Positions 7,660-17,387 of a stretch of 64,000 nucleotides of DNA are shown piece after piece. How positions within the stretch are numbered: position 1 is the stretch's first letter; each line of letters starts with the position of its first letter. The stretch comes from JACDBZ01 sp038233215 (lineage in GTDB: Bacteria > Chloroflexota > Limnocylindria > QHBO01). The notes under the pieces were generated by a model. That model was not told where the DNA came from. It did not search any database and saw only the letters and a program-made list of their open reading frames with translations. The translations under genes and the position numbers were made by a program. The DNA lies in NCBI GenBank assembly GCA_038233215.1, contig JBBSML010000010.1, positions 1 through 64,000 of the forward strand. Direction: 5' to 3'.

Positions 7660-9492
7660 GTGCCGCGACGTAATCGTGGGCATGGTAACGGATTGACGCA
7701 TTCGGGCACGGACCTTCAGCGGCTCACCGGGGCGCAGATCATCGCCGAATACCTGGTGCGCACCGGGGTCGACCACGCGGCCGGGATCCCCGGCCACGGC
7801 GTCTGGACGCTGACCGATGCGCTCCTCGATCGGCCTGAGATCCGCACCGTGCAGGTCATGCACGAGCAGTCAGCGGTGCACCTCGCCGATGGCTACTACC
7901 GGGCCTCCGGGCGCCCGATGCTGGCCTTCACGTCGATTGGCCCCGGTGCCACCAACACGGTCATCGGGATGGCGACCGCGTACGTTGATTCCACCGCGGT
8001 CGCCCTCTTCACCGGCTCGACCCACACCTATATGCGTGGCCACGGCGTCCTCCAGGAGCTGGAGCGCCGACATCACGCCGATAACCCACGGATTTTCGAG
8101 CCGGTCGTGAAGGAGTGGTGGCAGCCGTCGCGCGTCGCGGACCTGCCCTTCGTCCTGCATCGCGCCTGGAACTCGATGCTCACCGGGCGCCCGGGACCGA
8201 TCCTGATGGACGTGCCAATGGACGTCCAGGCCGCAGCCGCCGAGGTTCGCATCCCGGAGCCCGATGCGCGGGAGGCCCGCGGACGGCCGCGTCCCGACTC
8301 GGTCGAGGTCGAACGCGCGGCCGCGCTGCTGGGCGGAGCGACGCGACCCGTCATCGTCGCCGGTGGCGGTGTCATCTCGGCTGAGGCGACCTCCGAGCTG
8401 CTGGCCCTGGCCGAACGGCTCGGCGCGCCCGTGGTAACGACCTGGAACGGAAAGGGCGCCATCGACGAGACGCATCCGCTGGCCGGGCAGACGATCGGCG
8501 ATACCGGTTCGACCATCGGCAATGCGCTCGCGTCGTCCGCCGACGTGGTCCTGAGCGTCGGCTGTCGATTCGTGGACTGGTCCGCCTCCTCGTGGCGGAA
8601 GGGCGTCACGTTCGCCATTCCGCCAACGAAGCTCATTCAGCTCGAGATCGACGAGCGCGAGTTCGGCAAGAACTACCCGGTCACCGTGCCGTTGCTGGGC
8701 GATGCCCGGGCGGGGCTGGTGGATCTGCTGGACGCGCTCGGGTCCGGGGAGGCGGCGACCGACTACGGCGACGAGATCGCGTCGCTGCGGCGTGCGTGGG
8801 AGAACCAGGTGGAAGTCAAGTCCGGCTCCGATGCCGCGCCAATGACCATGGCGCGGGCGGTACGCGAGGTCCAGGCGGCGACGCGCCCCGACGCGATCGT
8901 GGTGACCGGCGCCGGCCTCCCGCAGGGCATGGTGAAGCAGCGCTGGGTCACCCGGGAGCCACGCACCCACATCACCTCGGGCGGCTTCAGCACCATGGGC
9001 TTCACGCTGCCGGCCGCCATCGGCGCACAGTTGGCGAAGCCGGGTGCGCAGGTGCTGGCCATCTGCGGTGACGGCGACTTCCTGCAATCGATGCAGGAGC
9101 TGTCCGCCGCGGCCCTGGCCGACGTGCCGGTCTGTGCCGTCGTCCTCGACAACTCGGGATGGATCAGCATCAAGGGCGGGCAGGATGCGCACTTCGGACG
9201 GACGGCGATGACCGACTTCATTCGTCATGGAGCGCCGTATTCGCCCGATTTCGCCGCCATTGCCCGGGCATTCGACATTCACGCCGAGTTCGCCACCCGA
9301 GCAACGGAGGTGCAGCCGGCGGTCGAACGTGCCCTCGCGTCGGGGGGACCGTCGTTGGTGCACGTCAAGGTTGATCGCGACCTTGCCGTCGCGGGGCCGG
9401 ACAAGACCGGCTGGTGGGACGTGCCGGTGCCCGAGGGGCGCCCGGTCCACGATGAGCAGTTGGCCGGGCGTGCGGAGGAGCAGCACGGGTGA
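7660..9492 (+). CDS. iolD: ThDP-dependent hydrolase/lyase, IolD-like
   Basis: A 610-residue thiamine-diphosphate enzyme with the usual three domains. The N-terminal PYR domain (about 18-190) has GIPGHGVWTL, the catalytic-Glu motif VMHEQSAVHLADGYYRASG and SIGPGATN. The central domain is at about 215-350. The C-terminal PP domain has GDGDFLQSMQ, ending at DNSGW, the Mg-ThDP site. Acetolactate synthases share this plan, but the segment HGVLQELERRHHADN with PVVKEWW and the position beside IolE- and IolG-like genes favour 3D-(3,5/4)-trihydroxycyclohexane-1,2-dione hydrolase. GTG 7660 is only 18 bp from the divergent transaldolase start; an in-frame TTG at 7693 would leave more room for promoters and is a plausible alternative. 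Confidence 0.75.
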   Translation: MPRRNRGHGNGLTHSGTDLQRLTGAQIIAEYLVRTGVDHAAGIPGHGVWTLTDALLDRPEIRTVQVMHEQSAVHLADGYYRASGRPMLAFTSIGPGATNTVIGMATAYVDSTAVALFTGSTHTYMRGHGVLQELERRHHADNPRIFEPVVKEWWQPSRVADLPFVLHRAWNSMLTGRPGPILMDVPMDVQAAAAEVRIPEPDAREARGRPRPDSVEVERAAALLGGATRPVIVAGGGVISAEATSELLALAERLGAPVVTTWNGKGAIDETHPLAGQTIGDTGSTIGNALASSADVVLSVGCRFVDWSASSWRKGVTFAIPPTKLIQLEIDEREFGKNYPVTVPLLGDARAGLVDLLDALGSGEAATDYGDEIASLRRAWENQVEVKSGSDAAPMTMARAVREVQAATRPDAIVVTGAGLPQGMVKQRWVTREPRTHITSGGFSTMGFTLPAAIGAQLAKPGAQVLAICGDGDFLQSMQELSAAALADVPVCAVVLDNSGWISIKGGQDAHFGRTAMTDFIRHGAPYSPDFAAIARAFDIHAEFATRATEVQPAVERALASGGPSLVHVKVDRDLAVAGPDKTGWWDVPVPEGRPVHDEQLAGRAEEQHG

Positions 9493-10385
9493 TCCTGCGC
9501 GAGGCGCCGATCGGATACGTGCCCATCGTCTGGAACAACGCCGACCTGTACGACCTGGCGCCGGAAACGGCCGCGGGAGTCCTCTTGGATGAGATCGCCC
9601 GCCTGGGATACGCCGGCACACAGTTCGGTCGTGGCTTCCCAGAGGGCGACGAGCTGCGATCGACCCTGGCGCAGCGCGCCCTGCGCTACGCCGAGCTGTA
9701 TTCGGCCCTGCCGGCCGGGCCTGAGGGATTGGGCGACGGCGCTTTCGAGATGGCGCATCGCGACCTTGGGCGCTTGGTGTCGGCGGGTGGCGAAGTCCTC
9801 GTCGTGGCGCTCGACGGTGGGGGCGAGCGCGACGCATGGAGCGGCCGCGTCGCCGATGGTGCGCCCCGGTGGACGGCAGCCGCATTTCAGGGTCTGGCCA
9901 AGCTGCTTGCCGGGCTGGTCACCGCTGCCCCGGACAACGTGAAGGTCGCCTTCCACCCGCACACCGCCACCTGGATCGAGGCACCGGACGAGGTCGAGGC
10001 GCTCGCGACGCACCTGGCCGATACCGGCGCCGGCCTTTGCCTGGACGTCGGCCACTACCTGGTGGGCGGCGGCGAGCCGGCGCTCGCGATCCGCCAGTAC
10101 GGGCCGCTCGTGACGCACGTCCATCTCAAGGACGTGGACGACAGCGTCCTGGCGCGGCTCCGTTCGCGGGAAATCGACGGGTTCGGCACGGCGGTGCGCG
10201 AACGCATCTTCACCGAGCTCGGCAATGGAGTCCTCGACCTGCGCGGGGTGCTCGGCGCCCTCGACGAGATGGAGTACACCGGCTGGCTGATGGTCGAGCA
10301 GGACTCCTCGTGGCTTGCCCCCGGCGAGGCGGCAGCAGTCGGCGGACGCGTGCTGCGCTATGCGCTGCGCGAGCTGGACCGATGA
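9489..10385 (+). CDS. iolE: Inosose dehydratase-like TIM-barrel enzyme (IolE family)
   Basis: A 298-residue xylose-isomerase-like TIM barrel. The opening IGYVPIVWNNADLYDL and LLDEIARLGYAGTQFGRGFP match the start of 2-keto-myo-inositol dehydratases. Later strands supply likely metal and substrate ligands: KVAFHPHT, GLCLDVGHY, THVHLKDVD and GWLMVEQD. GTG 9489 overlaps the stop of the IolD-like gene (GTGA) and its own stop overlaps the next ATG, so it is an internal gene of a tightly coupled operon. Other inositol epimerase/isomerase members (IolI, IolH) share the fold, but the opening motif fits IolE best. Confidence 0.78.
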   Translation: MILREAPIGYVPIVWNNADLYDLAPETAAGVLLDEIARLGYAGTQFGRGFPEGDELRSTLAQRALRYAELYSALPAGPEGLGDGAFEMAHRDLGRLVSAGGEVLVVALDGGGERDAWSGRVADGAPRWTAAAFQGLAKLLAGLVTAAPDNVKVAFHPHTATWIEAPDEVEALATHLADTGAGLCLDVGHYLVGGGEPALAIRQYGPLVTHVHLKDVDDSVLARLRSREIDGFGTAVRERIFTELGNGVLDLRGVLGALDEMEYTGWLMVEQDSSWLAPGEAAAVGGRVLRYALRELDR

Positions 10386-11386
10386 AGGTCGCCGTCATCG
10401 GCGCGGGCAGCATGGGCGGCATGCACGCCGATCTGTTGGGGGCCATGGACGGAGTCGACGGCCTCTACGTCGTCGACGCCGATCCGGTCCGTGCGCGAGA
10501 AGTCGCTCACCGCAGCGGCGGCGTTCCGGTCACCTTCGAGGCAGCCATCGGGGCGGCCGAGGCCATCATCATCGCCACGCCGCCCGAACTCCACCGCGGC
10601 GCGGTCGAAGCGGCGATCGATGCCGGCCGCCACGTCCTGTGCGAGAAGCCGCTGACCGAATCGCTCGAGACGACCATCGCGCTCACCCGCCGTGTGGAGG
10701 AGTCCGGCACGCACGTCGAGCTCGGGTTCCAGCGCCGCCACGACGCCGGGTTCATGGCCGCGCGGGATGCGGCGACCGGACGTATTCACCTCGTGCGCCT
10801 GACCGCTCACGACCCGCTCGTTTCGCCGCGTCCCGTGCCATGGGGACCGCCGCCGGAGGTCGCCCCGATCTTCCGTGACTCATCGATCCATGACTTCGAC
10901 GTCGTCCGCTGGCTCACAGGGCAGGAGCTGATCGAGGTCTCGGTCACCGCCGGCCGTCGTGACGGCAGCCTCGCATCTGACCCTCGCGAGATCGAGAGCG
11001 CCATCGTCACCATGCGCATGTCCGGAGGCACCCTGGCCGTGCTCGAGGCCAGCTGGCTGCATCCGACCGGTTACGACACTCGCATCGAGCTGGTCTCCGA
11101 TGCCACAGCCGTCAGCGGTGGCCTGTCACCACGGACGCCCTCACGCCACGCCGACTGGACGGATGCGACAGCCGGGTGGTCCGGGTATCTCGAACGCTTC
11201 GAGCCAGCCTATCGTGCCGAACTTGCCGCGTTCCTCGAGAGTTGCCGTGGCTTGCGTCCGCCGGCGACCAGTGCCCGGGACGGCCTCGAGGCGATGCGCA
11301 TCGCGGTCGCCGCAACCCGGTCGTTCCGTGAGGACCGGCGGGTTGACCTGACGGAGATCGCCCACCTCGACAGGGCGATCGCCTGA
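10382..11386 (+). CDS. iolG: Inositol 2-dehydrogenase-like oxidoreductase (Gfo/Idh/MocA), copy 1
   Basis: A 334-residue NAD(P)-dependent dehydrogenase. The Rossmann N-terminus has AVIGAGSMGGMHADLLG, the acidic VVDADP and HVLCEKPLTES, in which the Lys of EKP is the family catalytic lysine. The C-terminal domain carries DSSIHDFDVVRWLTG, the DxxxH pair of inositol dehydrogenases. ATG 10382 overlaps the stop of the upstream gene (ATGA). It would oxidise an inositol or related cyclitol to the 2-keto form. The paralogue that follows suggests a second isomer or substrate. Confidence 0.85.
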   Translation: MKVAVIGAGSMGGMHADLLGAMDGVDGLYVVDADPVRAREVAHRSGGVPVTFEAAIGAAEAIIIATPPELHRGAVEAAIDAGRHVLCEKPLTESLETTIALTRRVEESGTHVELGFQRRHDAGFMAARDAATGRIHLVRLTAHDPLVSPRPVPWGPPPEVAPIFRDSSIHDFDVVRWLTGQELIEVSVTAGRRDGSLASDPREIESAIVTMRMSGGTLAVLEASWLHPTGYDTRIELVSDATAVSGGLSPRTPSRHADWTDATAGWSGYLERFEPAYRAELAAFLESCRGLRPPATSARDGLEAMRIAVAATRSFREDRRVDLTEIAHLDRAIA

Positions 11387-12378
11387 TGCGCGTGGCACAG
11401 CTCGGCGCGGGGCGCATCGGCGCCATGCACGCGGAGATCCTGGCGGGCCTGGTGGAGCCAGGCGCGCTGGTCGTGGCCGACATGGATCAGGCGCGTGCGC
11501 AGGCGGTCGCCAGTGCCGTCGGAGCGGAGGCGACCGCGATCGCTCCGGCCATCCAATCCGCGGATGCGCTCGTCATCGCCGCCAGCAGCACCGCGCATCC
11601 CGAGCTGATCCGGGCCGGCATCGCCCGAGGCATCCCGGTCTTCTGCGAGAAGCCGCTGGCCACGGACCTGGAAGAGACGAAGCGCCTGGTAGACGAGATC
11701 GAAGCCTCCGGAATTGCGTTCCAGCTGGGCTTCCAGCGCCGCTTCGACGCCGCCTACTGCGAGGCGAGGCGCCTTGTGGAGGACGGATCCCTCGGCCGGC
11801 TCTACATCCTCCGCCTGGCCGGGCATGATCCGGAGCCGCCGCACGAGGCATACATCCCGGCATCCGGCGGCATCTTCAATGACTTCAGCGTGCACGATTT
11901 CGACGTCACCCGTTGGCTGACCGGCCAGGAGATCGAGGAGGTCTACGCCGATGGCGACGTGCTCGGCTTCCCGGTCTTCGCGAAGTACGACGACGTCGAC
12001 ACGGCGGTCGCCACCTTGCGGCTTTCGGGCGGGACGCGCGCCATCCTCTCGGTGACACGCCATGACCCGCTCGGCTACGACATCCGGACCGAGCTGTTCG
12101 GTTCGGGCGACAGCGTGACCATCGGGCTGGGACCGCGGACGCCAATGCGTTCGCTGGAACCGGGAGTGCCGGCGCCAGCCGGTCCGGCATGGTCGATCTT
12201 CATCGACCGCTTCCGCGAAGCGTACGAGAATGAGCTGCGCGCATTCCTGCGGGTAGCTCGCGGCGAGGAGGAGAGCGCCTGCACGGCGCGGGATGGGCTC
12301 GAGGCGGTGCGCGTGGCGGTCGCGGCGACACGATCTCTGAAAGAGCACCGACCGGTACGGGTCTCGGAGGTAACGTAA
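11386..12378 (+). CDS. iolG: Inositol 2-dehydrogenase-like oxidoreductase (Gfo/Idh/MocA), copy 2
   Basis: A 330-residue paralogue of the preceding gene with the same layout: AQLGAGRIGAMHAEILAG (nucleotide binding), PVFCEKPLATDL (catalytic Lys), QLGFQRRFD, and DFSVHDFDVTRWLTG with the DxxxH pair. It starts at ATG 11386 inside TGATG, sharing one base with the upstream stop. The two enzymes are related but well diverged, so they likely differ in stereoisomer preference and are not a recent duplication. Closer to classical IolG in the DGSLGRLYILRLAGHDP region. Confidence 0.86.
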   Translation: MRVAQLGAGRIGAMHAEILAGLVEPGALVVADMDQARAQAVASAVGAEATAIAPAIQSADALVIAASSTAHPELIRAGIARGIPVFCEKPLATDLEETKRLVDEIEASGIAFQLGFQRRFDAAYCEARRLVEDGSLGRLYILRLAGHDPEPPHEAYIPASGGIFNDFSVHDFDVTRWLTGQEIEEVYADGDVLGFPVFAKYDDVDTAVATLRLSGGTRAILSVTRHDPLGYDIRTELFGSGDSVTIGLGPRTPMRSLEPGVPAPAGPAWSIFIDRFREAYENELRAFLRVARGEEESACTARDGLEAVRVAVAATRSLKEHRPVRVSEVT

Positions 12379-12402
12379 CGACCATCAGTCCCGCGCGAGT
12401 CA

Positions 12403-12421
12403 ACGGCGCCGCCGGCGCCGT
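12403..12421 (+). promoter_or_regulatory. Intercistronic hairpin before the binding-protein gene
   Basis: ACGGCGCC and GGCGCCGT form a perfect 8-bp inverted repeat around a 3-base loop in the short gap between the second iolG-like gene and the solute-binding gene. There is no T-run, so it is unlikely to be a full terminator. It could be an RNA processing or stabilising stem, or a dyad-symmetric operator for a separate promoter of the transporter genes. Confidence 0.5.
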
Positions 12422-12458
12422 GACGTTCCAACAGCAGAGAATCGGAGGATGGAAACCC

Positions 12459-13457
12459 ATGCGTATCACGAAGTTGACGGCCGTACTGGCAGGGCTCGCC
12501 CTGGTGCTCGCCGCGTGCGGCCAGCAGGCGACGAGCGAGAGCGCCGGTGCCAGTGGCGATGGCGGCGGTGACAGCGGCCGCGGCGACATCACCATCGAGG
12601 TCGTGGTCCACGGCCAGGCATCCGACCCCTTCTGGTCCGTCGTTGCCAACGGCGTCGAGCAGGCAGGTGAGGACCTCGGGATCACGGTCAACTACCGGGC
12701 GCCACAGTCCGACGACCTCGATGTCGTCGCCATGGCCCAGCTCATCGACACCGCCGTTGCGGCTGAACCGGACGGGATCATCGTGTCGATTCCCGATGCG
12801 GACGCGCTGAGCGGGCCGATCGAGGCGGCCATCGCGGCGGGCATCCCGGTGCTGAGTATCAACTCCGGCAGCGACGTGTTCAGCGAACTGGGACTGCTCA
12901 CCCACGTGGGCCAGACCGAGTTCGAGGCGGGGGTGGGCGCCGGCGAGCGAATGGCCGAGGCGGGCGTGACGAACACGATTTGCGTTAACCAGGAGGTCGG
13001 CAACGGAGCACTCGATCTACGCTGCGAAGGCTTCGCCGAGGGCCTTGGTGCCGACATACCCTCCGAGGTCGTCCCGGTGGATCTCTCCGATCCGACCGGG
13101 TCGCAGGCAGCCATCGAGGCGGCGCTGTCGGCAGATGACACGATCGACGGCATCCTGACCCTTGGTCCGACCGGCGCTGCGCCCGCGCTGCTCGCCCTCG
13201 AGGGCAACGACGCGGTCCAGCTGGCCACCTTCGATCTGTCGCCGGAGGTGCTCACGGCAATCGACGAGGGGACAATGCTGTTCGCCATCGATCAGCAGCA
13301 GTACCTGCAGGGCTACATGGGCGTGAGCATCATGACCCAGTTCGTGCAGTACGGCCTGCTCCTCGGCGGCGGCGACGTGGTCCGCACCGGTCCCGGGTTC
13401 GTGACCCAGGATACGGCGGCACAGGTCATCGAGCTGAGCTCCCAGGGCATCCGCTGA
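12459..13457 (+). CDS. Sugar ABC transporter substrate-binding lipoprotein (RbsB/FrcB type)
   Basis: A 332-residue periplasmic-binding-protein type 1 lipoprotein. The signal MRITKLTAVLAGLALVLAAC ends in a lipobox with the lipid-modified Cys at residue 20, followed by a Ser/Gly-rich linker. The fold then starts with TIEVVVHGQASDPFWSVV and continues with ADALSGPIEAAIAAGIPVLSIN, GILTLGPTGAAP and FAIDQQQYLQGYMGV, typical of ribose/fructose/inositol binding proteins. The start is ATG 12459 after a GGAGG site; the upstream in-frame ATG at 12420 lies in the hairpin region. It is the capture component for the permease and ATPase that follow and probably binds the cyclitol or sugar degraded by the neighbouring enzymes. 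Confidence 0.92.
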   Translation: MRITKLTAVLAGLALVLAACGQQATSESAGASGDGGGDSGRGDITIEVVVHGQASDPFWSVVANGVEQAGEDLGITVNYRAPQSDDLDVVAMAQLIDTAVAAEPDGIIVSIPDADALSGPIEAAIAAGIPVLSINSGSDVFSELGLLTHVGQTEFEAGVGAGERMAEAGVTNTICVNQEVGNGALDLRCEGFAEGLGADIPSEVVPVDLSDPTGSQAAIEAALSADDTIDGILTLGPTGAAPALLALEGNDAVQLATFDLSPEVLTAIDEGTMLFAIDQQQYLQGYMGVSIMTQFVQYGLLLGGGDVVRTGPGFVTQDTAAQVIELSSQGIR

Positions 13458-13466
13458 GACTGGGGC

Positions 13467-13493
13467 GCTGGGGCCGGCAAGTCCGGCTCCAGC
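13467..13493 (+). promoter_or_regulatory. Strong stem-loop after the binding-protein gene
   Basis: An 11-bp stem (one G-U pair) with a 5-base loop, GCTGGGGCCGG / CCGGCTCCAGC, starts 10 bases after the binding-protein stop codon and ends shortly before the permease ribosome-binding site GGAGGAGG. Such stems protect the 3' end of the abundant binding-protein message or partly terminate transcription, giving more binding protein than permease. No T-run follows. Confidence 0.6.
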
Positions 13494-13520
13494 GACATCG
13501 CACGGAGGAGGTTTGATCGG

Positions 13521-14555
13521 ATGACCACCGCTGAACGGCGCGCCGACGAACGCGTCCGCAAGGTCGGGCTCGCGAGCCTTCTGCTCACCCGCCCCGAGAT
13601 CGGCGCAGTCGTCGGCGCGGTCCTGGTGTTCGTCATCTTCGCGGTCTGGGCCGGCGGCAACGGGTTCCTCTCGCTCGCGGGCACCGCGTCATATCTCGAG
13701 GTGGCGGCACAGGTCGGAATCGTCGCGTCCGCGGTCGCGCTGCTCATGATCGCCGGCGAGTTCGACCTGTCGGTCGGCTCGGTGGTGGGCGCGGCCGGCA
13801 TGGTCGTCGCCATCTGTATCGGAATCATCGGCCTGCCGGTGTGGCTGTCCGTCATCCTTGCCTTCGCCTTCGCGCTCGTCATCGGCTTCGTCAATGGCTA
13901 CCTGGTCGTCAAGACACGGCTGCCGTCGTTCATCGTGACGCTCGGAATGCTCTTCATCCTGCGTGGGCTGACGATCGGCATCACGCGCGCGGTGACCGGT
14001 CGCACCCAGGTCGGCGGGCTGGCCGCCACGACCGACGGCGATCCGATCGCGACGATCTTCACGGCCAATATCGGGCCATTCTCGATCTCCATCCTGTGGT
14101 GGATCGGTCTTGCGCTCCTGGCGACCTTTGTCCTGCTGCGCACCTCGTTCGGGAACTGGATCTTCGGGGTGGGCGGATCGGCGATCGCGGCTCGCAACGT
14201 GGGCGTGCCGGTCAACCGCGTGAAGATCATCCTGTTCATGGCCACCGCCGCATCGGCGGCGCTGCTTGCCGTGATCCAGGTCCTCGACGTCGGCAGCGGC
14301 GACGTGCTGCGCGGCAGCGACAAGGAATTCGAGGCGATCATCACCGCCGTCATCGGTGGCACGCTCCTGACCGGCGGCTACGGCTCCGCCATCGGCGCCG
14401 TGTTCGGGGCACTTACGCTCGGCATGACCAAGCAGGGCATCGTATTCGCCGGCATCCCCGGAGACTGGTACCAGGCCTTTCTTGGCGTCCTGCTGCTGGC
14501 CGCCGTCATCGTCAACAACTACATCCGCCAGCGCGCGACCATGACGCGGCACTAG
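13521..14555 (+). CDS. Sugar ABC transporter permease (RbsC/FrcC type)
   Basis: A 344-residue inner-membrane protein with about ten hydrophobic segments. The family signatures are GEFDLSVGSVVGAAGMV near residue 75, GFVNGYLVVKTRLPSFIVTLG (residues about 120-140), and a C-terminal GGTLLTGGYGSAIGAVFGAL loop that contacts the ATPase. The start ATG 13521 follows a strong GGAGGAGG site. It forms the membrane channel for the upstream binding protein and the downstream ATPase. Confidence 0.93.
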   Translation: MTTAERRADERVRKVGLASLLLTRPEIGAVVGAVLVFVIFAVWAGGNGFLSLAGTASYLEVAAQVGIVASAVALLMIAGEFDLSVGSVVGAAGMVVAICIGIIGLPVWLSVILAFAFALVIGFVNGYLVVKTRLPSFIVTLGMLFILRGLTIGITRAVTGRTQVGGLAATTDGDPIATIFTANIGPFSISILWWIGLALLATFVLLRTSFGNWIFGVGGSAIAARNVGVPVNRVKIILFMATAASAALLAVIQVLDVGSGDVLRGSDKEFEAIITAVIGGTLLTGGYGSAIGAVFGALTLGMTKQGIVFAGIPGDWYQAFLGVLLLAAVIVNNYIRQRATMTRH

Positions 14556-14568
14556 AGAGGAGCGACGA

Positions 14569-15378
<810 letters not shown>

Positions 15379-15529
15379 GTGTCAGGGTGTAACGATCGGG
15401 ACGGCGCGACGCGGTACATCGGCAAGCTCCGCTCGCTACGCCGGGCGGGCGTCGGCCGAATGACGAAGCCCGATTCGCGACCCGCGGCCGTGGTCCGTGG
15501 GATGGCCCGGTAGCGAACATGGAGCTCAA

Positions 15530-15568
15530 GGGCCGGGCGGCAGGTGCCCTCCGCCGCCGGCCCATTTT
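15530..15568 (+). terminator. Rho-independent terminator of the cyclitol/ABC operon
   Basis: GGGCCGG (15530-15536) pairs perfectly with CCGGCCC (15557-15563), and an inner CGGC/GCCG stem (15538-15541 with 15553-15556) extends it across one bulged G. The hairpin is followed by ATTTTCCCTT. This is the only classic hairpin-plus-T-run seen in this part of the window. The rest of 15379-15625 holds nothing else recognisable. Confidence 0.75.
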
Positions 15569-15625
15569 CCCTTCCCCATCCACCGCCACGGGCAAACTGG
15601 CACCGCGCTTGCGCATCAGTCCGGC

Positions 15626-16141
15626 ATGGGAACACATCAAGCTCCGCTGGCGGTAATCGTCAAAGGTGCCCTGGCCGGGGCTGCGGGAACGGCCGTGATG
15701 AGCGCATTCATGGAACGCGCTCCCAAACTGCTCGAGGGAATGGGCGTCGAGCTACCTGCTGAACGCCCCGGGCCGACGGCGCCCGATTCTCCAAACGAGG
15801 CGATCGCTCAGCGCGTCGCCTCGGGGGTTGTCAAGCAGCCGCTCGACGCGGACGCAAAGACAACGGCCGGCGAGGCGGTGCATTGGACATACGGAGCAGC
15901 GTGGGGCGCCTTCTTCGGGGTCATGCAGTCGACGCTGAAGCTGCCCCACCTCGTCCACGGCACCATCTTTGGCGTGCTCGTCGGCGTCGTCGCCGACACA
16001 CTGCTCCCCGCGATGCGGCTTCAGCGTGATCCCCGCACCAATCCGGCGCCGACGAACCTGATGCACATGGGCGCGCACGTCGTCTACGGCATCGCAACCG
16101 CCACCGTGTACGGGATCCTGAACTTCGGCCGGCGCGGCTAG
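15626..16141 (+). CDS. DUF1440-like (YagU family) membrane protein
   Basis: A 171-residue protein with several hydrophobic segments: AVIVKGALAGAAGTAVMSAFME near the N-terminus, HWTYGAAWGAFFGVMQST, HGTIFGVLVGVVADTLLPAM and HVVYGIATATVYGILN. This resembles the poorly characterised YagU/DUF1440 inner-membrane proteins. ATG 15626 is chosen because everything upstream in frame lies in the terminator and is proline-rich. The last 4 bases overlap the convergent lysA stop. Function unknown. Confidence 0.7.
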   Translation: MGTHQAPLAVIVKGALAGAAGTAVMSAFMERAPKLLEGMGVELPAERPGPTAPDSPNEAIAQRVASGVVKQPLDADAKTTAGEAVHWTYGAAWGAFFGVMQSTLKLPHLVHGTIFGVLVGVVADTLLPAMRLQRDPRTNPAPTNLMHMGAHVVYGIATATVYGILNFGRRG

Positions 16142-17277
16142 GCGTCGCGCGCCACGAGATCCTCGAGCGTTTCTCGCTGGCGGCTGAGACGCAGCGTCCC
16201 GCCCCCGATCACCGCCTGCGCCGCACGCAACCGGCCGTTGTACGTCGAGGCCATCGCGAGCCCGTAGGCTCCTGCCTCGCCGATGACGAGCAATGCCCCT
16301 TCGCCGGAGGGCTGCTCGAGGTGGCGAGCAAGCACGTCGCCCGCCTCGCAGATCGGCCCGGATAGCGTCCAGTCCCGGTCATGTGGCGGCAAGTCGGCGC
16401 CCGGCGTGAGGAGGGTCACCGGGTGGTGGGCGCCGTAGAGCATCGGTCGCACGAGTTCGGTCATGCCCGCGTCCGCGATCAGGTGGCCGCGAGCCTGGAC
16501 GCGGACCACGCGCGTCACCAGCCAGCCGGCATTCCCCACGATGCTGCGACCGGGCTCGACGATCAGGCGCGTCGTCTCCGCCAGATGCGGCCGAACCGCC
16601 GCAGCCCATTCGGCCGGCGCGCCGGCGAAGCCACCTCCGAGGTCGACCTGGGGCACATCGAACTCGCGGGCCAAGCCTCCCACCAGGGCCGCAAGCCGCC
16701 CGAACGGTTCGGTGTCATCGATAGCGGAACCGATATGCGCGCCGATGGAGCTCAGCTGGCGCCCGGCCCGCCCCAGCAGACCGATGGCCGTCGGCAGTTC
16801 GTCAAGCCCGAGCCCGAACTTCGCGCTCGCCATGCCGGTGGAAAGGTGCGGATGCGTGTCCGCCTCGAGGCCCGGGTTGACCCGCAGGCCAATCCTTCCG
16901 GGCCCCGCCCGCATCAGCGCATCGAGTGCGCCGAGGGATTCGGCGTTCACGAGAGCCCCGGTGGCAAGGGCATGCGCCAAGTCGGCATCGGTCTGTCCGA
17001 CGCCGTTGACGACGATGCGCGCGGGCGGACACCCGGCGCGCAAGGCGAGCGCCAGCTCGACGGGCCCGACGACCTCGAAGCCGAATCCCTCATCGGCGAG
17101 ACGGCGCAGGAGTGCCGGGTCGGGGTTCGCCTTGATTGCATACGCGACGAGCCCTCGTGGCAGGGCAGCTCGCCAGGCGTGAGCCGCGGCCGCCGCGGCG
17201 TCAAGATCGGTCACATAGAGCGGCGTCCCCCACCGCTCAACCGCCTCGCGCAGATCTTCAGCCGGCAGGTTCGTCAC
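16138..17277 (-). CDS. lysA: Diaminopimelate decarboxylase
   Basis: A 379-residue PLP enzyme of fold type III for the last step of lysine synthesis (meso-diaminopimelate to L-lysine). The pyridoxal lysine is in LVAYAIKANPDP. Other hallmarks are GFEVVGPVELALAL, VDLGGGF, LIVEPGRSIVGNAG, PICEAGDVLA (usually CESGD) and the C-terminal GAYGLAMASTYNGR. It is somewhat shorter than the usual 410-430 residues. GTG 17277 overlaps the stop of a possible 6-codon ORF starting at ATG 17295 (see findings). asd and hom of the same aspartate pathway lie about 33 kb away in this window. Confidence 0.9.
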   Translation of the reverse strand: MTNLPAEDLREAVERWGTPLYVTDLDAAAAAAHAWRAALPRGLVAYAIKANPDPALLRRLADEGFGFEVVGPVELALALRAGCPPARIVVNGVGQTDADLAHALATGALVNAESLGALDALMRAGPGRIGLRVNPGLEADTHPHLSTGMASAKFGLGLDELPTAIGLLGRAGRQLSSIGAHIGSAIDDTEPFGRLAALVGGLAREFDVPQVDLGGGFAGAPAEWAAAVRPHLAETTRLIVEPGRSIVGNAGWLVTRVVRVQARGHLIADAGMTELVRPMLYGAHHPVTLLTPGADLPPHDRDWTLSGPICEAGDVLARHLEQPSGEGALLVIGEAGAYGLAMASTYNGRLRAAQAVIGGGTLRLSRQRETLEDLVARDA

Positions 17278-17387
17278 GGACCGGTCTCGTTCATGCCGCC
17301 ATTGTCGCGGGCGAGAAACGGTCGCTAACCACAGATCAGCGTCCTTTCATACAGATGCGCCTCATCGTCGAGGTCGCGGGCAGCGAC

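Noticed and set aside
7660..9492. Acetolactate synthase as the name for the ThDP enzyme
   Set aside because: The cofactor motifs are shared, but no small subunit or other branched-chain genes are nearby, and the neighbours and the VLQELE..PVVKEWW region fit an IolD role better. Kept as an alternative.
7870..9885. 671-codon minus-strand open frame
   Set aside because: Antisense to the IolD-like and IolE-like genes. It is His/Arg-rich and motif-free, as expected of GC-rich shadow frames.
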